Shown piece after piece: positions 36,001-47,195 of a stretch of DNA of 64,000 bases. Numbering within the stretch: position 1 is the first letter of the stretch; the number at the start of each line of letters is the position of its first letter. Under the pieces are notes generated by a model that made no database searches, was not told where the DNA came from, and saw nothing but the letters and a program-made list of their open reading frames with translations. The position numbers were made by a program, and so were the translations under genes. The stretch is from Beroe forskalii (lineage: Eukaryota > Ctenophora > Nuda > Beroida > Beroidae), in assembly GCA_011033025.1 (NCBI GenBank), contig WFMF01000590.1, forward strand, positions 1 to 64,000, in the 5' to 3' direction.

Positions 36001-39000
36001 GTTACACTCTATTTGATATCGTCTAAAGTACTTCATTAGACCAATGTGGCTTTGTGGGTGGCAACTGGTAATTAGAATGGAGCACGACTTTATTGCATTT
36101 GGGTTTCAAGAACAGCGTTAGCCGTTAAGATGCAGATAGATTATGATAGGTTCATAATATTGGGCAGGCGCAGCCGAGTTTTATAATTGTAATATGCACA
36201 CTATGCAAGTAGGCCTTGAAACAATGGCATATTATTAAATGAGGTGAGCAGAATTCTGGCAGTAAACTAAACGTGAATTATTATACGCATAATATCATTT
36301 AATCGCTTCCAAAGAATCTTGATTTCTTGAATATAACATCTCAATCAAACACTACTTATATTATAAAGAGCCCATTCCAGTTCTGTGTGATGTGACAAAA
36401 TCAAATTGGCATAGTTGACAGGTTATAGTGTGCTCTATTGAGCTTGTGCCCCTCTCTCTGTGCCCCCACTCTGACACGAAACCCATCATCTCAGTTCCCA
36501 CATACTCTGACACAGGTTTTATGATGGTGCTCACCCTGGCAGTGGTCGTGTTGGGCTGAGGCCAGGGAAATACCATCACATACTCATGAATCATGCCACA
36601 TACTCATGGATCATGTCACATACCCAGCTGCTGAACAGCTGGGGTTATATTAAAACATTGTAAAATGCGCCAACTGAACAACTGAGCTGAACTCTTGATT
36701 TGATACTCATACCAATCTGCTGAATAGCAGAAGGGGTGATAAAGTTACCCATTGCTGATTCTTCATTTCAATTCTACTTCAAATTTTATTTGATCAATAA
36801 TTTGTATCATTCTGGTCCATCCTTTAGTGTTAAATTAGGAGGCTTGACATGGCTGGATTGAGATTGACAGGAAAATACCATTACACACTCATGTCACATT
36901 CCCTGCTACTGAATAGCAGCCGGGTTTATAACCAGATGCCTCTTGATTTAGAGATTTAATACTCATGTTTCAATATACTGAATACTGCTGCTGGAATTTT
37001 GAAAGAATTTCGCTTTTGCCTCTTTCTGAGTGGTGCACCCCAAAAGTCAAAAGATCCACTTAGCAATCTCTCCTTCCAAAAGAGTAAGAACTATTGTAAT
37101 GTAAGCTGGTGCCTGGTACACACAAGCTGGCGTAAGGTTGAGCAGTCTCTGAGTGTTTGGGTTAAGTGTGAATAATGGATCTGACAATCTCAATTCTCCA
37201 AATTTAGAGAATTTGGAACAGAATGTTAATATTCCAAGCCTCTCAAAGTGTGGGGTTTTCCCAAACCACCATCCCTAAGTGTGGGGTTTTGCTAATTGCC
37301 AAACTTCTCAAAGTATTGGGTTACTGGGTTAGGGTTACGGTTTAAAAGTGAGGGGTTTTCCCAAGCCACAATTTCAAAGTGTGGGGTTTTTTCTCAAATC
37401 GCAATCTCAAGGTGTGGGGTTTGACAAACCACACAAAGTTTGGTTTTGTGCGTGGTTTAGATAGGCGGTGGCTGTGGAATCTACCTTGCCATTGGCTCTC
37501 CAGCCATCGCATATAATATGCTGAATATACCCAGTATGAAATCTGCCGTGAAGTTTGAATATATATTAGATCTTGAGATGTTTAATAAGACATTAACTAA
37601 TGCGTTCATTCACATCAGTCAGCCGATATTTTAGGCTGGTTACTCGTCCAAAAAGCATGTAAAAACTAGGTCAATGACAGCTTGGCAATGACGAATCTTC
37701 CACAGCACAACACTCGTACAGCGCTAAGTGGTGCTTAATCGGTCTGAAGTTCTGGTGAAAGTGGAATAGTATCCTGATGGTAACAGTGTGTGCTAGCTCA
37801 GGAGTGCTACTCCTCAGCCTCACCTGACAGTCAATCAAACACTTTTACCGGAGATCGGGTTGTTAGTCACTATATTTGAAGATATTCCCCGTTCTAACGA
37901 GAGATCCTCGCATAACAAGGATCGCAGCGCCCAATTTAACGACATATTCCTTGCATAAGAAAGATCGGAGCGCCTAATCTTACGCATAACAAGGATCGGA
38001 GAGCCCGATTTAACGAGAGATTGTTCGCATTTAACAAGGATCAGAGTGCCTCGGGCTGTGACCTGGTACTCCACTTTCTCAAAGCTGGAGTGCCGCAGTC
38101 CGAACTTAGGTGGTAGTCACGACTCACGCTGCTTTAATGATGATGAGGTTTAATGAATGCTGAGAAAACTCGTCGTATTATGCAAAAATGCGGCATCGCC
38201 AGAAATGTTTCCCATGTTTCCCAAAATAGCGCATGTTTTATTAAAACTTTTATTTCTAATATTTCAAAATTCTTCGTTTTGTCGGAATTATACCCACTAT
38301 AATGTACATTAATCTGCTAACAATTCCATATAAAGGTTTTATTGAAAAGGACAACCGCAGCTTTGAGTTCGATGTCAATGAGGCTTCCCCGTAAAATGAA
38401 CGAATGTAAAGCGGCAAAACCTACCGGGCATTGCTCTAAGATCTCTAGAGACATAACTAGCATTCTACTTTTATAGAAACAAGGATATATTTGTCTAGAA
38501 ACAAATCAATGATGACGTGTCAGACAATATTTCAATCAACTTATAGATTTGATATTTAAACGCTCGTCGTTCATCATCAATAATTAATAAGTTTATAAGT
38601 TATCACTCAGCTATTAGATAATCAATGGAAATCATTACATACCATGACATCACATTCCTACGCCTCAGTTCATTTCATAAAATTTTAATAATGAATCTTA
38701 TAGGCGGGGAAGTAATTTGAAATTACTAAAGTAGGTCACACTTTAGCTATATCACATCAAATTTAGGTATTTTTGTAAAATCAGGATAATACTACATGCT
38801 TATAACAGTTACACAGTACTAAATCATATTATGCACCGGAAAATGTCATAATTTGACGATTATTGCAATATCAGAGGGGAAATTGGAGAAAAGACAATAA
38901 AATTTCGGAGTAAGGTCGACAGACTAGTAACATCTGTTCCAGAAGTGTCTCAATAAGTTCCCGTCTCCACTATGCCCCTATTGTTTTCTGAGAATCGGGA

Positions 39001-41127
39001 ATACTGTCACTATCACGGCTGGATGGTAGACGGCATTGATCTCAGCATTGATCTCAGTACTGCGATTATTGTAAAATCTTAAAATAGCTTTGTGATATCA
39101 TGGAAGCATGGGAATAACTCACATGCTCTACAACCTCAGAACAGCTGTGCTGCACCTGTGATTTCTCATGTTCCATTGTAAGAGGGAAGGGCCGGTCACT
39201 AATCACTACAGGGGGAGTATCATGGGCCACATTGAAATGTCACACACAGGGTCAATGGTTGATAGAGATATTCAATCTTTCAATGCGTGTTGGTTCTGTT
39301 ATCCAGACCATTTTGAAAGACTCAAGTTTTGGAACATTGAGCTGAGATGTGGCTTGAAGCTATTCTGATTCCCATATATCTATATATTACCGGAATTCTA
39401 AGGACAATTTGATAGGAAATGTTGCACACAGTGTTATTGTAACAAAGGAGTTAACAGACTGAGAGGTATTTACGGCGTGTTTAATTATTATTAATTCAAC
39501 CCGGGATAATTCCTCGTTTTTCATCACCCGAGGTAGCGTGAGAAAAACCCACGCTCGGGTTTTTGACGATTTGTGAAGCCTTATGAAATAAACATCCCAA
39601 ATATGTGCATATTATTATCGTGTAACCATGTGTGAGTTCGTGATGGAAAACGTGGGTTTGTGTGTCAGTTTGTTAGTGTACAGTTTGTTCTGTTTTTGTG
39701 AATGTGAGTGTGTATTTCATACAGAAGTGCCGTAGTTTGGACCGTGCATATCTCAGGGTTAGGAAAGGGCAAAATAATATTTGTTTGTGTGAGAACTGTT
39801 TACGTTTGTAATTAAGACGTCTATGAGTCTCTAAGACTGTGTAGAGGCAGTGTTATTGGGGCTATCAGGTAACAATATATCCAGGTAATTGTATTACTCC
39901 TAAGTCCTAATTAAGCAATTACAAACAATACAAACACAACATAATACTGCTCCTAATTACCTGCACATCCACACAGCAATACTCCAATATTGATTACACA
40001 CAGTGCACAAACTAATACTCTGCAAGCCAATTTAAAAGGTTCTTGTAGGCGTACAATAATTTGTTATAACTGCACTCCTCACAAGGGCTAATAGACTTCG
40101 AGCATGGCAAATGGTCATGAATCCGCTAAAATTATTGCACTCGGCTTCTCCTCGTGTTATAATGTCTACCTGCACAGCCATATATTATACAGCTCTGATT
40201 GATTACACATAATCACACACTAATCCTCTGATTACACACTAATACTGCGCCCTCTTGCCCCTCTGCCACGTGACATTCATGTGGCAATGTCACGTGATAG
40301 GGGTCACGACCTATGATGGCTGCGATACATATCACGTTGCGGCCAACATTTATGCAAGATATTCAAGCTCCAAAGGACTGTGTTAATGGTAGTAGTCCGG
40401 AACTATACTGATGCCAGATACGCATCACGTTACGGCTAAATGCGGGTGATCACCCGCATTACATACCTATGCTTAATATGCAAGCCGCAATTAGGGACAA
40501 CAAAACTGAAGAATGTTCCGTGTTAAGGTAATTCTATGGAAAGAGATTCATACCTAATTCAATGAATGGGCAACTATAAATAAACGAACGAAAACCTTTA
40601 AAAACCGAGATATAAATGATCTGATTATGGGTCGATCTGATTTATGTTAACATTCCTGGAGCGAAGCGAGTGAAAAATAGGCGTTTTGTATTCATGGGAA
40701 AATTAATGAGGAGACCGATGATTCCGCGGAATTGAATCGGCTATCTCACGACTGGATACAACATAGTAGGGTTACACAAACAAAACAAAAACTTTAGTAG
40801 CTATCAGTATTACAAAAGTGTTACCTGGGTGAACTGCTGAACGCAAATTAAGATTTATGTAATTTGATGAATGAATGCTGAAAATGCAAACACCGAATAT
40901 CGTTGTGGGTGGATGATCTTCAATTATAAAATCGGGCGCGCAAAATATTAAGCCAGCCGAAATAATCAATTCAGTAGTTAAAAACATGTTAATGACCTCA
41001 TTTCAAACGGCATCTTTGGGTAAAAACCCAAATTAGAAAAGTACACGCGTCGAATACCTGACGTTTGAACCTCGGAGCAAAACCTTAGTCTGGATTGATA
41101 CTATAACAGTATTGTTATACTACCACT
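30040..41127. other. 11-kb gene desert with minor repeats
   Basis: I see no host gene here. Noted: a GTCC microsatellite at 32920-32941; a perfect 10-bp hairpin GTCGGCAGTC-GCCCG-GACTGCCGAC at 35343-35367; repeats of ACATACTCATGAATCATG type at 36560-36900; an AAGTGTGGGGTTTTCCCAA repeat at 37235-37430; and three or four ~55-base units with GCATAACAAGGATCGGAGCG at 37870-38055. Possible distal regulatory DNA cannot be judged by eye. Confidence 0.5.
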
Positions 41128-42561
41128 ATGCTGTTGCTACGCAAACTTGTTTACATGGTTCTCTGGTTTGTCCTGCCAGTTGTGCGTCCATTCAAGGAAG
41201 TTGATGATGTGGAACTGAAGGAGATGTATGAGGCCTCTACACCGGAGAACACGAGGAAGTCAACAGAAACTGTTATGAAGTTATACACTCAATGGAGGGA
41301 ATGGAAGATACAAAGCCACCCCAGCCGTCACCCTCCTCCACTGTTGACGTCTAAGGATTATGAGCACTTGCCAGGAGCATTGGCGCAATTCTTTTGCGAA
41401 ATAAGAAAGATGGACGACACAGCGTACCGGGCCGACACAATCAAAGTGTATTACGCAGGAGTTAACAGGATCATTAAAGAATCAGATCCGGCCATGGATT
41501 TGTACAACAGCCCAGAATTTGCGAAAACGTGGATATCTGTTAATGGCCTAACCCGTAGGCTAAGAGAGGCTGAAGCACCTGGAAAAAAACAAGCGATGAT
41601 GGTAACCAAGGAGCGGGAGGTGGAAATGAGAGAGAATGGAACCATGGGAGTGGGTACCCCTCTTGGTCTCCTGAGAGCAGTGATTTATGAATGCGGAAAA
41701 CTGTTCGGATTGAGGGGAGGCAGTGAACTTCGAGATGTTAGACAGAGTCAGTTTGAATTCCGTCAAGTGAACCCTGAACTTGTGCAAGTTACATTTTACG
41801 AAATACGGAGTAAAACTAACCAGGCAGGACTCGCTGGGAGCTCATCGGCTGGAATAAGGGGACCACACCTGGAAAACCCTCAAGAAGTATTTTCACTGAG
41901 CAACCTGATGAAGAAGTACATCGAACATTTACCCCCGAATGCTGACTTGGCCAAGTGCTTTTGGTTTAGCCCCAAACAAAGTTCTGAGGGTCAAGTGTGG
42001 TATAAGAATGTGCCAATGGGGGGAAAGAAACTGGGGACATTCATGAAGGATCTCATGAGGGATGCTGGGTATCCAGAGGCTGTTTACACAAATCATTCGT
42101 TGAGATCCACTTGTGTAAACCGCATGGTGGATAGCGGGGTGAGTGATGGAGACATTATGAAGAGAACTGGACATCGCAGCTCCACAACAATCGCGAAGTA
42201 TCGCCGAGTCAACACGGCAAACGCCGACATAGCTTCCAAAGCGTTGGGAGCTCTCACCAGCACATCGGAGGAAGCTGACCCGTTACCGAAGAAGGAGAAC
42301 GAATGTGATGATGATGAGCTAAACCGTATCCTCGACAGCCTCATGGATGATGACATCGTCTTCGACAACGTAGAGCTGCCCATCAACTTTGAGCTTGGAA
42401 TCAGCCAGCTCATTCCTCAAGGAGCAACCTTGATGGGGACTCATGTGCCCGAGCCCAATGAGACAATGAACGTTACCGGTAATACTTGTATAAGCGTACA
42501 AACTGATGTCACCATCCCTCCACATGCGAAAGTGGAGTTTAATGTTAGTTATCGTGGCTAA
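41128..42561 (+). CDS. Crypton-type tyrosine recombinase (DUF3504-like), intact frame
   Basis: A 477-codon open frame with the complete tyrosine-recombinase set: Arg196 in LFGLRGGSE, Lys229 in YEIRSKTNQ, His323 and Arg326 in NHSLRSTCVNRM, His349 in RTGHRSS and nucleophile Tyr358 in AKYRRVN. An N-terminal SAM-like arm (about residues 25-150; TVMKLYTQWREW, YYAGVNRII) precedes the catalytic half. The C-terminal ~95 residues are acidic and then beta-rich (TIPPHAKVEFNV), as in the KIAA1958/ZMYM-like Crypton family. The first ~19 residues are oddly hydrophobic, and the DNA coding for them ends in a pyrimidine tract plus CTGCCAG at 41180, so they may be intron and the true start may lie in an upstream exon. 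No terminal repeats seen, as expected for Cryptons. Either a recent Crypton or a domesticated host gene. Confidence 0.85.
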   Translation: MLLLRKLVYMVLWFVLPVVRPFKEVDDVELKEMYEASTPENTRKSTETVMKLYTQWREWKIQSHPSRHPPPLLTSKDYEHLPGALAQFFCEIRKMDDTAYRADTIKVYYAGVNRIIKESDPAMDLYNSPEFAKTWISVNGLTRRLREAEAPGKKQAMMVTKEREVEMRENGTMGVGTPLGLLRAVIYECGKLFGLRGGSELRDVRQSQFEFRQVNPELVQVTFYEIRSKTNQAGLAGSSSAGIRGPHLENPQEVFSLSNLMKKYIEHLPPNADLAKCFWFSPKQSSEGQVWYKNVPMGGKKLGTFMKDLMRDAGYPEAVYTNHSLRSTCVNRMVDSGVSDGDIMKRTGHRSSTTIAKYRRVNTANADIASKALGALTSTSEEADPLPKKENECDDDELNRILDSLMDDDIVFDNVELPINFELGISQLIPQGATLMGTHVPEPNETMNVTGNTCISVQTDVTIPPHAKVEFNVSYRG

Positions 42562-45090
42562 TCTCATGGACCAAACGCCTTCGTTTCTACGAGTTTATGG
42601 AGCTTATGGAGCTATTTTTCCGAGGTAATTGTGGAGGTTATAGTACCATTGTCCGATTTCAGTCATTAATCAAGACACTATAATTGCGTACCAAGTAATA
42701 CTATCACATGGGAACGGCATTAATTATTGTTTTTTAAAATTTAAAGGATATAAACATATCAATGTACAGTGACCAGTATCATAATATATTCATACTTACC
42801 CACAACGTGTATTTTCAGCATGTTTTATCTTTCATCATCTATATTGTGAGAATGTAACCGAAACGCATTTTTTATTCTAATTGTTAAAAGCGTTGTCACG
42901 ATTTGTTCAAAAGTGCGGGAAATTAATGGGGATAACTATGAATTAATAAATTATAAGCAGTCCAGAGATGAAACATTCCTTAGTGTTCCTCAATAATATT
43001 AATAAAAGGAAAATTGAATGGCTGTAGATTCTGGAATTAGACAAGTCGTTAATAAGCCACTGTAAAAGTGGCGATTCGAACTGCAGTTTTATTTTCGTGG
43101 CATAAGTTTGCGTGGCAAACACACATGTTATTTATATGTGTTTACGCAACGCAAACTAACGCCGCGCACACAAAACTGCAGTTCAGACTGCAATCCTCAA
43201 TACTTGAGCAGCTACAGTATCATGGTTCCATTGAACGCCTTCAAACAAATAATTCCAGATGTAAATGCAACATTGCAACAGCCGTTTCATCAATGGGTTA
43301 TGATTCGCGAGTTAAAAAGAAGGAACAAAATATTAACTGTGAACTAAAAAATGAGACGCATCTTGCAAGTATGTTAATCGAATACCGGAGCTACAGAGCT
43401 ACAGGTGTAATTATTGTGTGAAGTTCTCCGACACTTAATGTGATAGGGATATCGTGAAGCCCTATGCCACGTCACTGAAACACTAACCAAAGAGAGAAGC
43501 AGAATTTGATCGTCTGCGTGTCACGTTTTGTCCCAGTGGCTAGAGCGTGATGGATGATATTGATCGCTCATTCGCTTGTGCGGCACTCACCGCTAACACG
43601 TGACCCTAACCACCTTAAAACGAGCGGTTTTCGCGAAAAAAATTATTTGGTTCTGTTCCTCCCTAATAGTGGTTGCAGTATTAGTACGTAATACGGTTCG
43701 TAATAATGGCTCGCCCCTTCGGGGCTCGACATTATTACTCACCATATTACTACACTAATACTCTCTTCATCAGCTCCTGATTACACACCACCACACACTT
43801 TAGTACTACAGGTCTTGATTACAAACAATACACACTCACTCTAATACTCAGGCTCTGATTACACTCCACTCAGGCTCTGATTGCACTCCGCTCAGGCTCT
43901 GATTACACTAGGCCGCCACAACAACAGAGTCCTATGTCACGTGACCGTACGCCAATTAACTAATCAGCCCGGGAGCAATTACGTCTCATGCCTTAGTGGA
44001 ACTAGCCTGGAACCTACTGATGAGTGTCCTCTTTAAATCCCTCATTAGACTAAGCCGAGGCAGCGTGTAGTATACAGACTGCCGTGAAGTCACCAACTCA
44101 CCACTCTAAACCCTGATAATGACGTCACTGAGCTCTGTCTGTGAGTCCTCCGCAACCATCCCTCTACGGAGACCGACGACCGTCTGAGCTCTTTTGTTTG
44201 CCCACATAATATGTACTATGTGATCTGCGTTAATTTCCTGCGGTCTGACCTCCACTTCTAAAAGCACTTTATTGTGCTGCTGGGTCCTGTAGTAGCTTGA
44301 AAGCTGAGGGATAATATTAGGAAAATTGGAAAATCTGAGGAAAATGGGAAATTAGGAAGGCTGAAATTATCGGCTATCGGGGATTCATCGTTTGTATTCA
44401 ATTTTCCGCAACTGTATCAAAGTATCAAGCTCAAAATCATTTTCGTGAAACAAAACTTTTGAGCAAGCCGATTTTTGATTTAATTGGCCTCATAAGTCGA
44501 AATATGGCCTTTTGAAATTTTTAAAACGTCATTTGTGACCATTTTTGGGACAGGAGTTATTTTCTGAGGCCTAAATCAAAAATCGGCTCCCCAAAGTTTT
44601 GTTTTATGCCCTAGGAGCCTAGGACATAGCATAAGTTTTAAGGGTTTGATGCGGTAAATACTCAATGGTAACTATCATTCTCCTCTATGCGAAACAATAA
44701 AAACCAAAAAGTCGACCTCAAACCTCATCCCCCGGCCCCCTCAGCCCTTAAAATAAGTGGGTGACAAACCCCTTGCAGCACTGTGACTCCCTGCCATTTA
44801 GCGCAATAATGAATGTGTGCCATCAGAGATATGATGTGAAGGTACTCCGTACTGTAGGGATAGAGAGTGCCATTTATGCTTTTATAGCACCAAAAGCTCA
44901 CACCGATGCTAAGTCTTCAGTTTTAGAACCAAAAAATCGCTTCTTTACTTTACAGTTGAAGAGACAGCATTAGAGGGTGTTTTGAAGTGTCTTTGAATCA
45001 CATCCTCGCTCCATGATCCATGATATTGTGATTCTAGGGAACCTTACAAGAGACAGCAAGAGAGGGTAATTCGCTCCATATACCATGATG
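42562..45090. other. Spacer with small inverted repeats
   Basis: No gene seen. AACTGCAGTTTT at about 43079 and AAAACTGCAGTT at about 43173 bound an imperfect ~110-base hairpin. A CTCAGGCTCTGATTACACTC unit recurs three times at about 43850-43905. AAGCCGATTTTTGATTTAAT (44465) and its partner near 44568-44587 are inverted; a close relative of this motif lies in the TTAA element near 22350. Confidence 0.45.
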
Positions 45091-45098
45091 AGTGAACG

Positions 45099-45538
45099 CA
45101 GTAAACGACCGAGTTCAGGTTCTTAGCCGAGGCCGAGGCCGAGGCCGAGTTTGCATCGTCAAGGCCGGAGCCGAGGCCGAGGCCGAGTCCGAGGCCGAGG
45201 CCGAGTTCAACCGAGTTCATATAACTTTCGTGAAGCTACAATTTCATATTGCCGTGATTTTCTGTAAAACTATTTTAAAATAATTTTTTGCCAATTGAAT
45301 CGGTTAAATGTGATAAATTTCTTATGTCTAATTTTAATCCAGAGAAAATTTTAGCTTGTTTGAACGTAAAATTCAGCCTAAGTGTTGAAATAACACATGA
45401 AATTCTGGCAATTAACTAGGTATCAAACTCGGCAAAATGAAGCAAAATTTGGCCGAGACCGAGGCCGAGGCCGAGTTTGAAAAAAGGGCCGATTTTGGCC
45501 GAGGCCGAGGCCGAGGCCGAGTACTCGGTCGTTTACTG
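45099..45538. mobile_element. 440-bp hAT-like MITE with GGCCGA repeat arms
   Basis: Terminal inverted repeat CAGTAAACGACCGAG / CTCGGTCGTTTACTG, flanked by an exact 8-bp duplication AGTGAACG (45091-45098 and 45539-45546). CAG...CTG ends and 8-bp duplications are typical of hAT. Both subterminal zones are GGCCGAGGCCGA arrays (45119-45205 and 45451-45522). The middle is AT-rich and non-coding. Confidence 0.9.
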
Positions 45539-46073
45539 AGTGAACGTTAGAAGAGGAGTGTCCATGGATTTCCTTATTCCCCAGAAGATAATTATCGTAT
45601 TATCACATGTGTTACTCTGTCACATCATGAGTATAATGATCGGAGAGAATCCTTGGGCGGCGATTCTCAGAAGCCAGCCGCAGCAGCATCTTTTATTACA
45701 TGAAGTTACACAGAAGATACATTTGTACATTTCACAGGCAGCAATCAGAAATCAGAATGTTTGTTTTATTAGAAGTTACACAGAAGAGACATGTGTATTG
45801 TCTTCATAGCAAGGCAGCTATCAGAATGTTTGCTTTATTACACCAGGGTGTACACACAGCAGAGACAAACTATACTTTTATACTTGTAGTACATAGTACA
45901 TACATGTATACCTGTACAGTATAGTATGTTTTTTGGTTACAAGAGAGTAATGAGTTGAGTTGTATACACATAGCTATACTTATACAATATGTTGAAGGCG
46001 CTTTTGACAAGCCTGTGGAATGTCTGAAATGATATATTCAGCAGTCAGCACTCATGAGTACAGAAATATAGTG

Positions 46074-47195
46074 TGTCCCGTTTAAGTTCGTAAATTTGAA
46101 ATACACTCTGTATCTAATTCAATAGAGATAAAACCCTAAATGGTTCTGTAGATTGGAGTAAATAGATGAACATTTAGGCATATCTTAGTCTGATTTGGTT
46201 TTCAGAAGTTTAGATCATGAGGCAAAAAAAGCTGAGCCAAAAGCAAACCTCATTTCAAATAACCCAGCTCCCTTAATTTCAAAAAACATCAACCAAACAT
46301 CATTTATTGAAGCTGAAAATTTCCACGTTTGTTCGTCAGACAATTCTGATGGAAGCCCATGAGGCAAAAGTTCAAATCTGATTAATAGAGCAGCAAAGGA
46401 AGGCCTAGTTCGCAGCCTGTAGGGGCGTGCTTAGAGAAAAGCGCATATTACCCTTAGTTTGTTTCCGGACAAATCATGGTTCTACAGTCATAGGATATCC
46501 CAGAATTGGCATCAATATTTTTTGGACGTTTAACAGGGGCACTGTCTTCTTGGAAGTCAGCTTACACCAATTGTTGAAGTCATGGTTTGAGGCGCTTTTA
46601 GCCCCAAAATCTTCATTTTCCTTAATCAATCCACGAAAATGGTCTTGCCCCACAACAAGGTAAATGGACATATTCGCTATGATTATCTGTCGTGGTTTTT
46701 GCGTCAGCTGATGTAGAAACACATGCTGAAGTCGTCATGGTTCATGCAAGTTAGTAGAACACCTCAAATGGCACTCAAAAAATCGAGTTTATTATTGGCA
46801 AACACATTCGCCAAGGAGAGTTAGTAGAACACCAAGGAAACATATCTTCGTGTCATGGCCTCATCTTATTCTCACGATTTGACTCCCGTTGATTTCTGGC
46901 TATGGCTGACACTCAAAGAAACATTTTCAATAGAAATCAATAGCTGTTTACCTCTATGACTTTCCTGGAACGAGCTAAAATGAGGGGATTCAAGAAACTG
47001 CAAAGGGGTAATTTTGCTCTTTTGACGTCTTAATTTGAGAGGTAATGGACAATTTGTGTCAATAACAACAGTTATAGAAGTTGATTTACCATAAATGTTC
47101 ATCATTTTGCTCTGAATGGACGTGAGTCATTTGTCCATAAGTCAATTTCTAAGAATGAAAATGATTACTTGAAATTTACGAACTTAAACGGGACA
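46074..47195 (+). mobile_element. Decayed Tc1/mariner-like DNA transposon
   Basis: Inverted ends TGTCCCGTTTAAGTTCGTAA and its complement, 1.12 kb apart. On the plus strand at about 46876-46908 the peptide HDLTPVDFWLW matches the SPDLTPxDFWLWG signature near the last catalytic acid of DDE transposases of the mariner/IS630 kind. Elsewhere the frame is broken many times, so the copy is dead. A clean target duplication is not visible. Confidence 0.72.

Noticed and set aside
37320-37360. Telomere-like GGGTTAGGGTTACGG
   Set aside because: Only two partial units within a longer GTGTGGGGTTTT repeat; no array and no end of chromosome.
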